Of a stretch of 39,958 bases of DNA, positions 24,893-31,796 are shown in pieces. A program made the position numbers and the translations under genes. How positions within the stretch are numbered: position 1 is the stretch's first letter; every line of letters starts with the position of its first letter. The DNA comes from Lachnospiraceae bacterium (lineage in GTDB: Bacteria > Bacillota > Clostridia > Lachnospirales > Lachnospiraceae): positions 1-39,958 of the forward strand of contig RYVZ01000008.1 of the NCBI GenBank assembly GCA_003979345.1. The letters are read 5' to 3'. The notes beneath the pieces are model-generated. The model ran no database searches, had not been told where the DNA came from, and was given only the letters and a program-made list of their open reading frames with translations.

Positions 24893-25037
24893 GCGGCTGA
24901 CCGAATGGGTGGAATGGCGGGCAGCAAAAACGGGGCAGAAGGAAAATGCGGCAGGAGGAAAACGGGATAGGATAGAATCGGAATGGATGGGAAACAGAGC
25001 AGAAATGGCACAGGATGGGACGGAGGCGGGAAAGGTT

Positions 25038-25496
25038 ATGCTGATAAGCCAAATCACGGAGGAACATGAAAAAAAGCAGCTTGCGCGCGGCATTCTTGAA
25101 GCGCTGTCCGACTGGTTCGGCATTCCTGAGGCGAGAGAGGAATATATCAGGGAAAGTGCCGGAAAGGACTTTTTTGCCGCATATCAGGGGGAAAAGCCGA
25201 TCGGTTTTCTGTATTTGAAAGAAACCGGAAAGGACACGGCGGAGCTTGCCGTGATGGGGATCTTAAAAGAGTACCACCGGCAGGGCGCCGGAAGAATGCT
25301 TTTTGATGTGGCAAAAGAGGCTGCCCGTAAAAAAGGATATTCTTTTTTACAGGTCAAAACGGTTCAGATGGGCAGATATGAAGAGTATGACAGGACGAAT
25401 GCATTCTATCTTGCGTTGGGTTTCCGGGAATTCGAAGTGTTTCCGACACTTTGGGATGAATGCAACCCTTGTCAGGTCTATGTAATGGCGCTTTAG
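25038..25496 (+). CDS. GNAT family N-acetyltransferase
   Basis: A 152-residue acetyltransferase. The acetyl-CoA motif A is visible as AELAVMGILKEYHRQGAGRMLF (residues ~75-95, with the Q/RxxGxG/A signature QGAGR). The C-terminal FYLALGFREFEVF strand-helix is also typical. The start is ATG 25038, after GGAGGCGGGAAAGG; the frame is open upstream to 24831, but those residues are unlike the family and overlap the previous gene. The CoA-dependent transfer target is not predictable. It converges on the ABC-F gene. Confidence 0.85.
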   Translation: MLISQITEEHEKKQLARGILEALSDWFGIPEAREEYIRESAGKDFFAAYQGEKPIGFLYLKETGKDTAELAVMGILKEYHRQGAGRMLFDVAKEAARKKGYSFLQVKTVQMGRYEEYDRTNAFYLALGFREFEVFPTLWDECNPCQVYVMAL

Positions 25497-25572
25497 GGAA
25501 GCGGGCTGATATCGAAGGTGTGGGGCGGGGTTATTCTTACAGAAATTATATTTTTATTCAGAAATGCAGATT

Positions 25573-25633
25573 TGCGGACATTCCGGCGGAGCGGCCATGC
25601 TGCCAGCTCTTTGGAAATGTCCGCATGCTGTTT
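25573..25633. terminator. Hairpin between convergent genes
   Basis: TGCGGACATTCC (25573-25584) pairs with GGAAATGTCCGCA (25613-25625) with one bulged base, followed by TGCTGTTTT. It sits between the GNAT gene and the ABC-F gene and could end transcripts from either side, though the T run is imperfect. Confidence 0.5.
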
Positions 25634-27147
25634 TAAGGGGCAACAGGAAACAGTCCGTCTTCGCGCAGTTCGTAAATCTTATCACATACTTCGTCTAAAT
25701 ATTTCCTGTCGTGCGATATGCTGATGACGGCGCCGCCGAAACGAAGGAGCGCGGTTCTGACCGCAGGACTTGAAAGCGGGCTGAAATTTCTGGTCGGTTC
25801 ATCGAGAACCAGCACGTCCGCTTTTCGCAGGACCATTTCGAGAAATAAGATCTTTGCTTTTTGCCCGCCGCTTAAACTGCCAATCTTTCCGGTCATTTCT
25901 TCGTGCGTAAATTTCATGCCGCCCATATAGGTTCTGGCTTTGGTGACTTCCGCTTTCGTATAGTGCGCTGCGAGATATTCAACCGGCGTCATGGAAAAAT
26001 CAAGCGCTTCCGCATAATTCTGTGGCATATAGGCGGCGGTAATGTCGCGCCGGTCCTTTAATTCATTCCACAGCAGGGAAAGCAGCGTGGACTTTCCGGC
26101 GCCATTTCTGCCGATGATGCCGACATGCGCATTTCCGGTTATTTGCAGTTTCAGGCTGCGGGATAAAACACGCTCTCCGATCATGAGTCTGTCGGCTTCA
26201 AAATCAAGCACGGTCTTGCCGGCAGGCAGCCGGATCGAATCATCAAATTTTGCAAGGATCGCGTCTTCCTGCTGCGGAAAATCGAGGAAGTTCTCTTTTT
26301 CCCGCTCAAAACGTTTCTTCATTGAAAGCGCGGCGTGCATTTTCTTTTTGAGCAGTCTTGCCCCGCCCGGATTCTGCCGGGAGATCACGGCCTGCTCGTG
26401 GTCTACCCGGTTATAGATCTGCCGCCATTTTTCCATTTGCTTTTCATAGTCGTCGCGCTGCTTCTTTGCGACCTGTTCCTGATGCGAAAAAGCATCCTGT
26501 CGGCGGGACAGGTATTCGCGGTAAGGACAGCGTGAGACCGTGATGCGGCATTTGGTTTTGCGGATGAGCTGTTCCATGTGTACGATCACATTTGCCGTGT
26601 TTTCAATCAAAGTCTCATCATGCGAGATATAGAGAATCGGAAGCGTGCTCCCCGCAATCAGGTTTTCAAGCCATTGCAGCGTAGGAATATCCAGATCGTT
26701 TGTGGGTTCATCCAAAAGCAGGATATCCGGTTCTTCCATCAACAATTTGGCAAGCTGCACCTTTACTTTTTCACCGCCGGAAAGAGTGCCAAGCTTTTGT
26801 TCAGAAAAAAGAAACTCGACGGACAATCCGAGCTTATTCAGAATGTCTGTATGCATATAATACTCGGAGTCCGCAAAGTATTCCGCGAGCGAAAGGGGAT
26901 TGCAGCCTGCGTCCATGGTCTGGGGCAGATAAGCGAGTTTCGCTTTGGTGATCACATTGCCCGAACAATTGCAATAGTCCGCTATGAGCCTTTTCTGATA
27001 AATAAATTGTAAGAGCGTGGATTTGCCGTTCCCCTCTTCTCCGATGATCACGGCTTTATCGCCCGGGAGCAGGGTAAATGAAAAATGATCGGTCAGCACG
27101 CGGTCATCTTTTTTCAGACTAATCGTAATATTTTTTAACTCTAACAT
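25633..27147 (-). CDS. ABC-F type ribosomal protection protein
   Basis: A 504-residue protein with two ATP-binding domains and no membrane segment, the ABC-F layout. Domain 1 has Walker A GEEGNGKST, signature TLSGGEKVKVQLA and Walker B DILLLDEPTNDLD. A ~90-residue charged linker (antibiotic-resistance domain) follows at ~210-300. Domain 2 has Walker A GRNGAGKST, signature SLSGGQKAKILFLE and an atypical Walker B extension VLVLDEPTRNFSPLSSP. The latter is seen in clostridial resistance ABC-F proteins of the CplR/Vga/Lsa kind, which dislodge lincosamides, pleuromutilins or streptogramins from the ribosome. GGAGGG precedes ATG 27147. A ~480-nt leader with a tiny leader peptide and a terminator strongly supports antibiotic-induced expression. 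The exact spectrum cannot be told. Confidence 0.88.
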   Translation of the reverse strand: MLELKNITISLKKDDRVLTDHFSFTLLPGDKAVIIGEEGNGKSTLLQFIYQKRLIADYCNCSGNVITKAKLAYLPQTMDAGCNPLSLAEYFADSEYYMHTDILNKLGLSVEFLFSEQKLGTLSGGEKVKVQLAKLLMEEPDILLLDEPTNDLDIPTLQWLENLIAGSTLPILYISHDETLIENTANVIVHMEQLIRKTKCRITVSRCPYREYLSRRQDAFSHQEQVAKKQRDDYEKQMEKWRQIYNRVDHEQAVISRQNPGGARLLKKKMHAALSMKKRFEREKENFLDFPQQEDAILAKFDDSIRLPAGKTVLDFEADRLMIGERVLSRSLKLQITGNAHVGIIGRNGAGKSTLLSLLWNELKDRRDITAAYMPQNYAEALDFSMTPVEYLAAHYTKAEVTKARTYMGGMKFTHEEMTGKIGSLSGGQKAKILFLEMVLRKADVLVLDEPTRNFSPLSSPAVRTALLRFGGAVISISHDRKYLDEVCDKIYELREDGLFPVAP

Positions 27148-27211
27148 AGAATCCCTCCATTTCTTCGGTCATACTGTGAGAAAGGATTAATATGCAGAAT
27201 GATTTCCACAT

Positions 27212-27260
27212 AAAAAAATCCCGTTTTCAACAGCGGGTCAGCGCATATTGAAAATGGGAT
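27212..27260 (-). terminator. Intrinsic terminator (attenuator) in the ABC-F leader
   Basis: On the minus strand ATCCCATTTTCAA (27260-27248) pairs with TTGAAAACGGGAT (27230-27218) and is followed by seven T (27218-27212). It lies 65 bases upstream of the ABC-F start and far downstream of the promoter, so it should stop transcription unless an alternative fold or a stalled ribosome prevents it. Confidence 0.8.
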
Positions 27261-27507
27261 GATCGATCGTGCAGGAAGATATTTCCGGTTAAAAATGCCA
27301 CGGTAAATGCCATGGGGAAATCTTCTTACTAAATGCCCTAACGGAATTTCGTGAGAAACATACGCGAAAAATCCGCAGTCAATGTCAAATAACATATGAT
27401 CGTCTGATATTGATATTTGCATTTGGCATTTGAAGACCTATAAGAAAAATAAAGCAGGCAGTACCGAAATCGCACAACAAGCAATCCAAATTCAACAGCA
27501 AAACAAT

Positions 27508-27547
27508 CCGTATGTATGCGGCAGATCGGTCTGCATCATACTCACGG
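27508..27547 (-). promoter_or_regulatory. Leader RNA hairpin
   Basis: CCGT..GTATG..GCAGA pairs with TCTGC..CATAC..ACGG through three stems broken by small symmetric internal loops. It begins about 33 bases after the leader peptide stop codon, so ribosome position on that peptide could influence its folding. Confidence 0.5.
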
Positions 27548-27579
27548 ACAAAAATGATCCGCTATTCTGTAAATTTGAA

Positions 27580-27594
27580 TTACTTACCGCACAT
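27580..27594 (-). CDS. Four-codon leader peptide (MCGK) of the ABC-F gene
   Basis: ATG TGC GGT AAG TAA at 27594-27580 has a very strong ribosome site (GAAAGAGG, 8 bases upstream) and begins about 30 bases after the predicted transcript start. Such minute, well-initiated peptides are typical sensors in leaders of antibiotic-inducible ribosome-protection genes: a drug-stalled ribosome alters downstream folding. Confidence 0.6.
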   Translation of the reverse strand: MCGK

Positions 27595-27630
27595 TCGTAC
27601 ACCTCTTTCTTTTTGATTTTAACTGTCGTT

Positions 27631-27659
27631 ATTTTATCATAGGGGCAGAAATGCGTCAA
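27631..27659 (-). promoter_or_regulatory. Promoter of the ABC-F leader transcript
   Basis: On the minus strand TTGACG (27659-27654), a 17-base spacer and TAAAAT (27636-27631). Confidence 0.75.
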
Positions 27660-27715
27660 GGCTAATTTCGGTGTAACGTAAAATGTTTTTCTGATAAAAG
27701 ATAATCTATTGATAG

Positions 27716-27743
27716 TTGACAGTCACAATTTATCTGTTATAAT
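27716..27743 (+). promoter_or_regulatory. Promoter of the antitoxin RNA
   Basis: TTGACA (27716-27721), a 16-base spacer and TATAAT (27738-27743). No open reading frame follows; a strong terminator lies about 100 bases downstream. Confidence 0.8.
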
Positions 27744-27749
27744 GTACTT

Positions 27750-27847
27750 AACAAGAGAACCGAAAGCTAGATAACGCCTAGCCGCCGGTAAAACAATTGC
27801 TACAAAAAGTAGCGCCTTACTTTACTAGAGCGAGGGCGCTGCTTTTT
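27750..27847 (+). ncRNA. Antisense RNA, candidate type I antitoxin
   Basis: A transcript of about 98 nt is predicted from the promoter at 27716 to a strong terminator (AAAAAGTAGCGCC 27804-27816 paired with GGCGCTGCTTTTT 27835-27847). Its 3' part is complementary to the last ~48 bases of the toxin coding sequence on the other strand. This is the RatA/txpA or RNAII/fst arrangement, in which a stable antisense RNA pairs with the toxin mRNA 3' end. The 5' part contains a hairpin GCTAG-ATAACGC-CTAGC. Confidence 0.65.
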
Positions 27848-27928
27848 GCGTTTACAGATATTTATAACAAGAGTTATAGCAGCGCAGAGCATAATTACAA
27901 ATGCGAAAAGACCTTCATATGTAACCAT
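27800..27928 (-). CDS. Putative holin-like toxin (type I toxin-antitoxin)
   Basis: A 42-residue peptide starting at ATG 27928, after AAAGGGGCTGGTGCCA. MVTYEGLFAFVIMLCAAITL is a single membrane segment preceded by the MVTYEGL start typical of the putative holin-like toxin family (Hol_Tox). A basic tail KRKKQRPRSSK follows. Small membrane toxins of this class depolarise the membrane when overproduced. The convergent RNA at 27750-27847 overlaps the 3' coding end. An in-frame start at 27997 would add 23 residues encoded by the inverted-repeat leader and is unlikely. The terminator stem of the antisense RNA lies inside the toxin coding sequence. Confidence 0.75.
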   Translation of the reverse strand: MVTYEGLFAFVIMLCAAITLVINICKRKKQRPRSSKVRRYFL

Positions 27929-27999
27929 TGGCACCAGCCCCTTTCGTAAAACTCGGCGGCTGACGTATCGCCCCTTCGGTTCTCCGGTTAAATACACTA

Positions 28000-28264
28000 T
28001 TTAGTTGTATCATGTCGTGCGGATTCGTGCAGATACTTCAAATCATATTGGGAGCGAATGGGTCTATCCGGCGATGTGCCTGTATGAAATGCTTTCTAAC
28101 GTGCGGACTGTGCTAGAAATGGGTTTTCTGCAATTCCATTATATGAGTAAAAAAGTGGAAATGCAAGCAAAAAGATTTCCGTTCTCACCGCATTGCATGT
28201 GGATATTTGCAACTGCCTGTGCTAAAATGAACGCGGTAAATAAAATTAAGAGGGTGGAATCTGT
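28000..28264 (+). other. Region between toxin locus and methyltransferase gene
   Basis: No convincing gene is seen; a 130-codon frame from 28005 runs into the methyltransferase gene in another frame and is not protein-like. The only signals are an extended -10 (TGCTAAAAT, -10 box 28223-28228) and the ribosome site AGAGGGTGGAA before 28265. Confidence 0.45.
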
Positions 28265-28882
28265 ATGTTGTCTCAAACAGGATTTGATCTGTGGGCGGAT
28301 GGTTATGATCAGATGGTCGGTCTGTCCGACCAGGAAAACAGCTATCCGTTTGCCGGGTATAAAGAAATATTGGGCAGGATTTATGAGATCATATTAAAAA
28401 AAGGAAAGCCAACAGTTCTTGACATCGGTTTTGGAACCGGAACGCTGACTGCAAAGCTCTATGACCAGGGCTGTGAGATATGGGGACAGGATTTTTCTGA
28501 AAGAATGATCGGTCTGGCAAGCGCTAAAATGCCGCAGGCTCATTTGTATCAGGGAGACTTTTCGCAGGGGCTGGCAGAACCCGTATTGCAGAATCGGTAT
28601 GATTTTATCGTTGCGACCTATTCCCTGCATCATCTGAAGGATGAAGACAAAATTACAATGATTGGGTCTCTGATGAACCTACTTAAGGAGGATGGCATGA
28701 TCCTGATCGGGGATGTGGCATTTACTGACAGGGCGGGTTTGGCGCGCTGTCAAAAAGAAGCCGGTGATGAATGGGATGATGAGGAAATCTATTTTGTATT
28801 TGATGAGATGCAAGAGGTATTTCCCAAAATGAAATTTGAACAGATTTCTGATTGTGCGGGTCTGTTGTCGCTGACTCGGTGA
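28265..28882 (+). CDS. Class I SAM-dependent methyltransferase
   Basis: A 205-residue soluble enzyme. Motif I is VLDIGFGTGTLTAKLY (near residue 51), followed by an acidic residue after strand 2 (WGQDFSERMI), motif post-II FIVATYSLHHLKDEDK and MNLLKEDGMILIGDVAF. These are standard for small-molecule methyltransferases of the YrrT/UbiE-like superfamily. GAGGGTGGAATCTGT precedes ATG 28265. The next gene starts 26 bases after its stop. Substrate is unknown. Confidence 0.85.
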   Translation: MLSQTGFDLWADGYDQMVGLSDQENSYPFAGYKEILGRIYEIILKKGKPTVLDIGFGTGTLTAKLYDQGCEIWGQDFSERMIGLASAKMPQAHLYQGDFSQGLAEPVLQNRYDFIVATYSLHHLKDEDKITMIGSLMNLLKEDGMILIGDVAFTDRAGLARCQKEAGDEWDDEEIYFVFDEMQEVFPKMKFEQISDCAGLLSLTR

Positions 28883-28907
28883 AGTGAAAGCTATGGAGGT
28901 ATGTGAA

Positions 28908-29090
28908 ATGGTGAAGAATGAAAGATTTGAAAAGGTCTACTCGCAGGGAGCCATGAATGTTATGGAAATTTGGGTGGATAAAGAGACTGGCGTGAATTAT
29001 GTGTTTCATGTAAGCGGATATGCAGGGGGGATGGCCCCGCTGCTGGACAGGGATGGAAAGCCTGTTATTTCTCCGCTTGTTAATAGATAG
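28908..29090 (+). CDS. DUF6440 family small protein
   Basis: A 60-residue protein starting at ATG 28908, seven bases after GGAGGT. The sequence RFEKVYSQGAMNVMEIWVDK followed by ETGVNYVFHVSGYAGGMAPLLD and RDGKP is characteristic of DUF6440, a family of tiny beta-rich Firmicute proteins without known function. It may be co-transcribed with the methyltransferase. A decayed relative lies at 29885-30010. Confidence 0.75.
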   Translation: MVKNERFEKVYSQGAMNVMEIWVDKETGVNYVFHVSGYAGGMAPLLDRDGKPVISPLVNR

Positions 29091-29258
29091 CTGACAGAAT
29101 TTTTTGTTTTACTTTGGCTTGTCTATAAAGGCGATTATTATATTTTGGCGATTGCAATTTGTTACGTCAAACAATATATATCAGCAATTAGTAAAAAAAG
29201 GGGTTATAATCGGATGATGATCAATCTAAATTTCGCCTTGAATTTTATGCATTGTTTG

Positions 29259-29275
29259 TACCGCCGCAGGCGGTA
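29259..29275. repeat. Triloop hairpin upstream of the GrpB gene
   Basis: TACCGCC-GCA-GGCGGTA is a perfect 7-bp stem ending 17 bases before ATG 29293, so it may affect ribosome access. Confidence 0.5.
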
Positions 29276-29292
29276 TGTCTCAAGGTGTGAAA

Positions 29293-29862
29293 ATGAGTAA
29301 AGAACTATCGCAAATGTCTTTAGAAGAATTATGGGATTTGTTTCCCATATTCCTTGTGGCACATAATGACAAATGGAGCGTTTACTATGATGAGATCGAA
29401 ACGCTTCTGAAAAATGCATTGTCTGAATGTCCGGTCGAGAGGATCAGTCACATTGGAAGTACGGCAATCGCCGGAATATGGGCAAAGGATATTGTCGATG
29501 TGCTGATTGAAGTATCAGGGGAGTCGGAGCTTGCGCATATTGCGAAAGTGATTGAGCGGAATGGATTTGTCCGAATGTCGACAGGGGTGAGCAGAATATC
29601 GTTTAACCGCGGATATGAGAAAGGCGGGTTTGCTGAAAAGGTTTATCATCTTCACCTTCGCTATGCAGGGGATAACGACGAATTGTATTTTAGGGATTAT
29701 CTGAATGAATACCCGCAGACAGCCAAAGAATATGAGATGATAAAGCTGTTGTTATGGAAGCGGTTTGAACATAACAGGGACGCCTATACAGACGCAAAGA
29801 CGGAGTTTGTCAGGAAATGGACCGATGAGGCAAAAAAAGTTTACGCGGGGAGATATGGGTGA
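29293..29862 (+). CDS. GrpB family (UPF0157) nucleotidyltransferase-like protein
   Basis: A 189-residue protein of the GrpB/UPF0157 family, which shares the nucleotidyltransferase fold. The hallmark VERISHIGSTAIAGIWAKDI followed by VDVLIE (residues ~48-75) is the GSxxxxGxxxKDxxD pattern with the metal-binding acids. VYHLHLRYAGDNDELYFRDYL and a long C-terminal helix are also typical. ATG 29293 with AAGGTG upstream is preferred to the ATG at 29275, which lies in a hairpin. The substrate of the family is not settled. Confidence 0.85.
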   Translation: MSKELSQMSLEELWDLFPIFLVAHNDKWSVYYDEIETLLKNALSECPVERISHIGSTAIAGIWAKDIVDVLIEVSGESELAHIAKVIERNGFVRMSTGVSRISFNRGYEKGGFAEKVYHLHLRYAGDNDELYFRDYLNEYPQTAKEYEMIKLLLWKRFEHNRDAYTDAKTEFVRKWTDEAKKVYAGRYG

Positions 29863-29884
29863 ACAGGAATAAGACGTAAACCAT

Positions 29885-30010
29885 ATGATTCATGCAATCG
29901 GATATGCAGGCGGAATGATGCCGCAGCCGGACAGAGACGGAAAAACGGTAACTTCCAAGATGGTAAACGGAAAGCGCCCTGCTTTACAAAATGAACTGTA
30001 TATGATATGA
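29885..30010 (+). pseudogene. Remnant of a second DUF6440 gene
   Basis: The 41-codon frame MIHAIGYAGGMMPQPDRDGK… aligns with HVSGYAGGMAPLLDRDGKPV of the DUF6440 protein at 28908, covering only its C-terminal third. It has lost the N-terminal two-thirds and carries a foreign tail. It appears to be a decayed duplicate; no ribosome site is seen. Confidence 0.55.
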
Positions 30011-30021
30011 TAGAAAAGTCG

Positions 30022-30138
30022 TTGCGAAGCGAGTGTGCATGAACTTAGCATGGTCGCGAAGCGATTATGGTATGATGTCGACAGACATGGATTCGGCGTC
30101 CGAGTGAGCATGATCTTACCGTAATTGCGATAGCAATT
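30022..30138. repeat. Cluster of short hairpins before tRNA-Leu
   Basis: TTGCGAAGCGA (30022-30032), TCGCGAAGCGA (30054-30064) and AATTGC-GATA-GCAATT (30123-30138) resemble the AAGAACGCGAAGCG repeat at 14095. They look like a family of small intergenic palindromes. No gene is seen here. Confidence 0.4.
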
Positions 30139-30159
30139 ATGCAATATTGGATACGGCAG

Positions 30160-30239
30160 GCGGATATGGCGGAATTGGCAGACGCGCCAGATTTAGGTTC
30201 TGGTGGGAGACCGTGCAGGTTCAAGTCCTGTTATCCGCA
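30160..30239 (+). tRNA. tRNA-Leu (anticodon TAG)
   Basis: An 80-base class II tRNA. Acceptor GCGGATA pairs with TATCCGC, discriminator A. The anticodon arm is CCAGA-TTTAGGT-TCTGG, with a variable arm around GGGAGACC. CCA is not encoded. A terminator follows directly. Confidence 0.95.
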
Positions 30240-30243
30240 GTTT

Positions 30244-30290
30244 ACGGCGTAAAATCGAACTTTAACAGTTCAGGTTTTGCGCCGTTTTTT
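30244..30290 (+). terminator. Terminator after tRNA-Leu
   Basis: ACGGCGTAAAA (30244-30254) pairs with TTTTGCGCCGT (30275-30285), with an inner GAAC/GTTC stem, followed by six T. Confidence 0.8.
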
Positions 30291-30456
30291 GCATTCAAGA
30301 AAAAACGCTGCAAACAGAGTTTCCCACAATTCTATGAGATAGCCAGTTATACACATTCCCACAATGCCGACTACGGTGCACCTCTCACTTTATCATATAA
30401 AATCTTAAAAACATTACTTTGTATTTCTTTTTCCGCTTTTGAAATATTTATTAAAC

Positions 30457-30503
30457 TTGACAAATGCCCAAAATACTGTATAATACAGCACTGTATAATA
30501 CAA
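30457..30503 (+). promoter_or_regulatory. Promoter with double palindromic operator for the PadR operon
   Basis: TTGACA (30457-30462), a 16-base spacer and TATAAT (30479-30484). The -10 box is embedded in the palindrome CTGTATAATACAG, and ACTGTATAATACA is repeated 15 bases later (to 30503). This fits autorepression by the PadR protein encoded just downstream. Confidence 0.7.
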
Positions 30504-30518
30504 CTATGGAGGTGAATT

Positions 30519-31055
30519 ATGTCTACGATCGATTTAATCATTTTAGGTTCATTATGCCAAAGTCCTAAAAGTGCGTATGACTTACAAAAACAGATTGAAT
30601 CCCGAAACTTGTCAAGGTGGATAAAAATTGGTTCGTTTACTGTTTACAAGAAAGTGGTTCAATACGAAAGTAAAGGATATGTTGTTAGTGAAACTGTTAA
30701 GAATGGCAATATGCCCGAAAAAACAGTGTATACAATAACGCCAAAGGGAAAAGAAATTTTTAAAGAATTGATGACTAAATTTTCTTTAGCAGAAACAAGA
30801 GTATTTTTAGATTTTAATGCAGTTATTGTGAATATGGCTTTGCTTGACGAAAATTCTGCAAATGAGTGTATTGCAAACATTAAAAACAGTATTCAAAACA
30901 CTAAAATGCAGATTGCAGAACAATTACCCACACATAAGGACATTCCGTTATTTGGGCGGACTATTCTGGAACAACAATTTTTGCTTTTAGAAACACTGGA
31001 AAAATGGGAAGAAAATTTTGAAAAAGAGTTGGTGAAAGAGAGGGAAGAAAAATGA
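30519..31055 (+). CDS. PadR family transcriptional regulator
   Basis: A 178-residue repressor. The winged helix is at residues 1-~80 (DLIILGSLCQSPKSAYDLQK, then the YTITPKGKEIF wing and strand), and a C-terminal helical dimerisation region ends in EKELVKEREEK. GGAGGTG precedes ATG 30519. The stop overlaps the start of the membrane gene behind it (ATGA), so the two form one unit, as PadR regulators often do with the membrane protein they control. Coding sequence is AT-rich compared with the genes before tRNA-Leu, which suggests acquisition. The inducer is unknown. Confidence 0.9.
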   Translation: MSTIDLIILGSLCQSPKSAYDLQKQIESRNLSRWIKIGSFTVYKKVVQYESKGYVVSETVKNGNMPEKTVYTITPKGKEIFKELMTKFSLAETRVFLDFNAVIVNMALLDENSANECIANIKNSIQNTKMQIAEQLPTHKDIPLFGRTILEQQFLLLETLEKWEENFEKELVKEREEK

Positions 31056-31537
31056 ATTTGATGTATTTTATATTTTTTAATTTGGTGATTTATTTACCGT
31101 TTCACTTATTTGAGGAAGCTATTGGTGATTTCCCTAAGTGGATGTATGAGCATAAATGGTTGCCTTATCATATGACGCATGGACACTGGATGGCGAACAA
31201 TTTGTTTATTTACTATCCAATGCTTCTTGTATCAGTTTTTTTATTTGTGTTTAACAATCAGTTTGTCTGTTTCGGAGTGGCAATTCTTATATGGGGAATT
31301 ATAAATTTTGGCGACCATTTTTTCTATACAATCAAAGATAGAAAAATCTCTCCGGGGTTAATAACCGGAATACTTTTTCTTGTCAATTCAATTTTCGGAT
31401 TAAGAAATTATTATTTTTCAGATTTCTTTTCTGTAAATCAGTTAATCATAGGAATTTTGATTGGTGGTGTGTTATTTGGTTTGCCTATGGGATTATGTGT
31501 TGTTTTATATAAGTTTTTTGATAAGTATTTCAAATAA
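31052..31537 (+). CDS. HXXEE-domain membrane protein
   Basis: A 161-residue integral membrane protein with about five hydrophobic segments. The family signature H-x-x-E-E is seen as HLFEE (H18, E21, E22), within LPFHLFEEAIGDFPKW. A second conserved histidine/aspartate set occurs in INFGDHFFYT, and an N/R pattern in LFLVNSIFGLRNYYF. These polar residues within the membrane suggest a metal site or an intramembrane enzyme, but no activity has been established for the family. It is translationally coupled to the PadR gene. Confidence 0.75.
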   Translation: MNLMYFIFFNLVIYLPFHLFEEAIGDFPKWMYEHKWLPYHMTHGHWMANNLFIYYPMLLVSVFLFVFNNQFVCFGVAILIWGIINFGDHFFYTIKDRKISPGLITGILFLVNSIFGLRNYYFSDFFSVNQLIIGILIGGVLFGLPMGLCVVLYKFFDKYFK

Positions 31538-31598
31538 ATGCTTAAAATGTACCCGAAAACCATGCAACACCCCATGTGGGAGAAAGGGAGAATTTTCT

Positions 31599-31796
31599 AT
31601 GGCTTGTACAGAAGTATACAAGAAACACATCATGTATACTTTTAACGGTTTTTGCAAAGTTGTTATCCGCAATGCAGCTGTCACCGCATGGCGCGACCAG
31701 CACAGACGGCACAAAAGAGAAATCACAACAAAGTTGGGCCAGGTGCTCCTGCGTCCAGCCGTTGGCTTTTCGTCTGCGCTTGATTTCTTGGCCTAG
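31599..31796 (+). pseudogene. Truncated sigma-factor-like gene of a conjugative element
   Basis: ATG 31599 with GGGAG upstream opens a 65-codon frame. The first ~48 residues (EVYKKHIMYTFNGFCKVVIR, then NAAVTAWRDQHRRHKREI) match the N-terminus of sigma-70-like accessory proteins carried by Tn1549/Tn916-type elements. The remaining residues are the antisense of another gene's start, so the frame is a fusion scar left by deletion. Confidence 0.55.

Larger units (their letters stand above)
27742..27999. repeat. Inverted repeat bracketing the toxin-antitoxin locus
   Basis: The left arm (27742-27788, plus strand) and right arm (27953-27999, minus strand) share the series TGTA-TTAAC, GAGAACCGAA, GATA-CG and AGCCGCCG in the same order. 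Each arm covers the region from the predicted transcript start through the first ~40 bases, so toxin mRNA and antitoxin RNA start with nearly the same leader. Confidence 0.65.

Noticed and set aside
27430..27642. 70-codon plus-strand frame in the ABC-F leader
   Set aside because: It lies antisense to the leader, has no ribosome site and is better explained by the minus-strand promoter, leader peptide and hairpins.
28005..28397. 130-codon frame on the plus strand before the methyltransferase gene
   Set aside because: It overlaps a well-supported gene in another frame, is unusually rich in Cys, Met, Trp and Arg, and has no ribosome site.
30229..31671. TGTTATCCGCA at the tRNA-Leu 3' end repeated at 31661-31671, as a possible integration site pair
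   Set aside because: The second copy lies inside the conserved VVIRNA coding motif of the sigma-factor-like remnant, and 11 bp is short enough to be chance.
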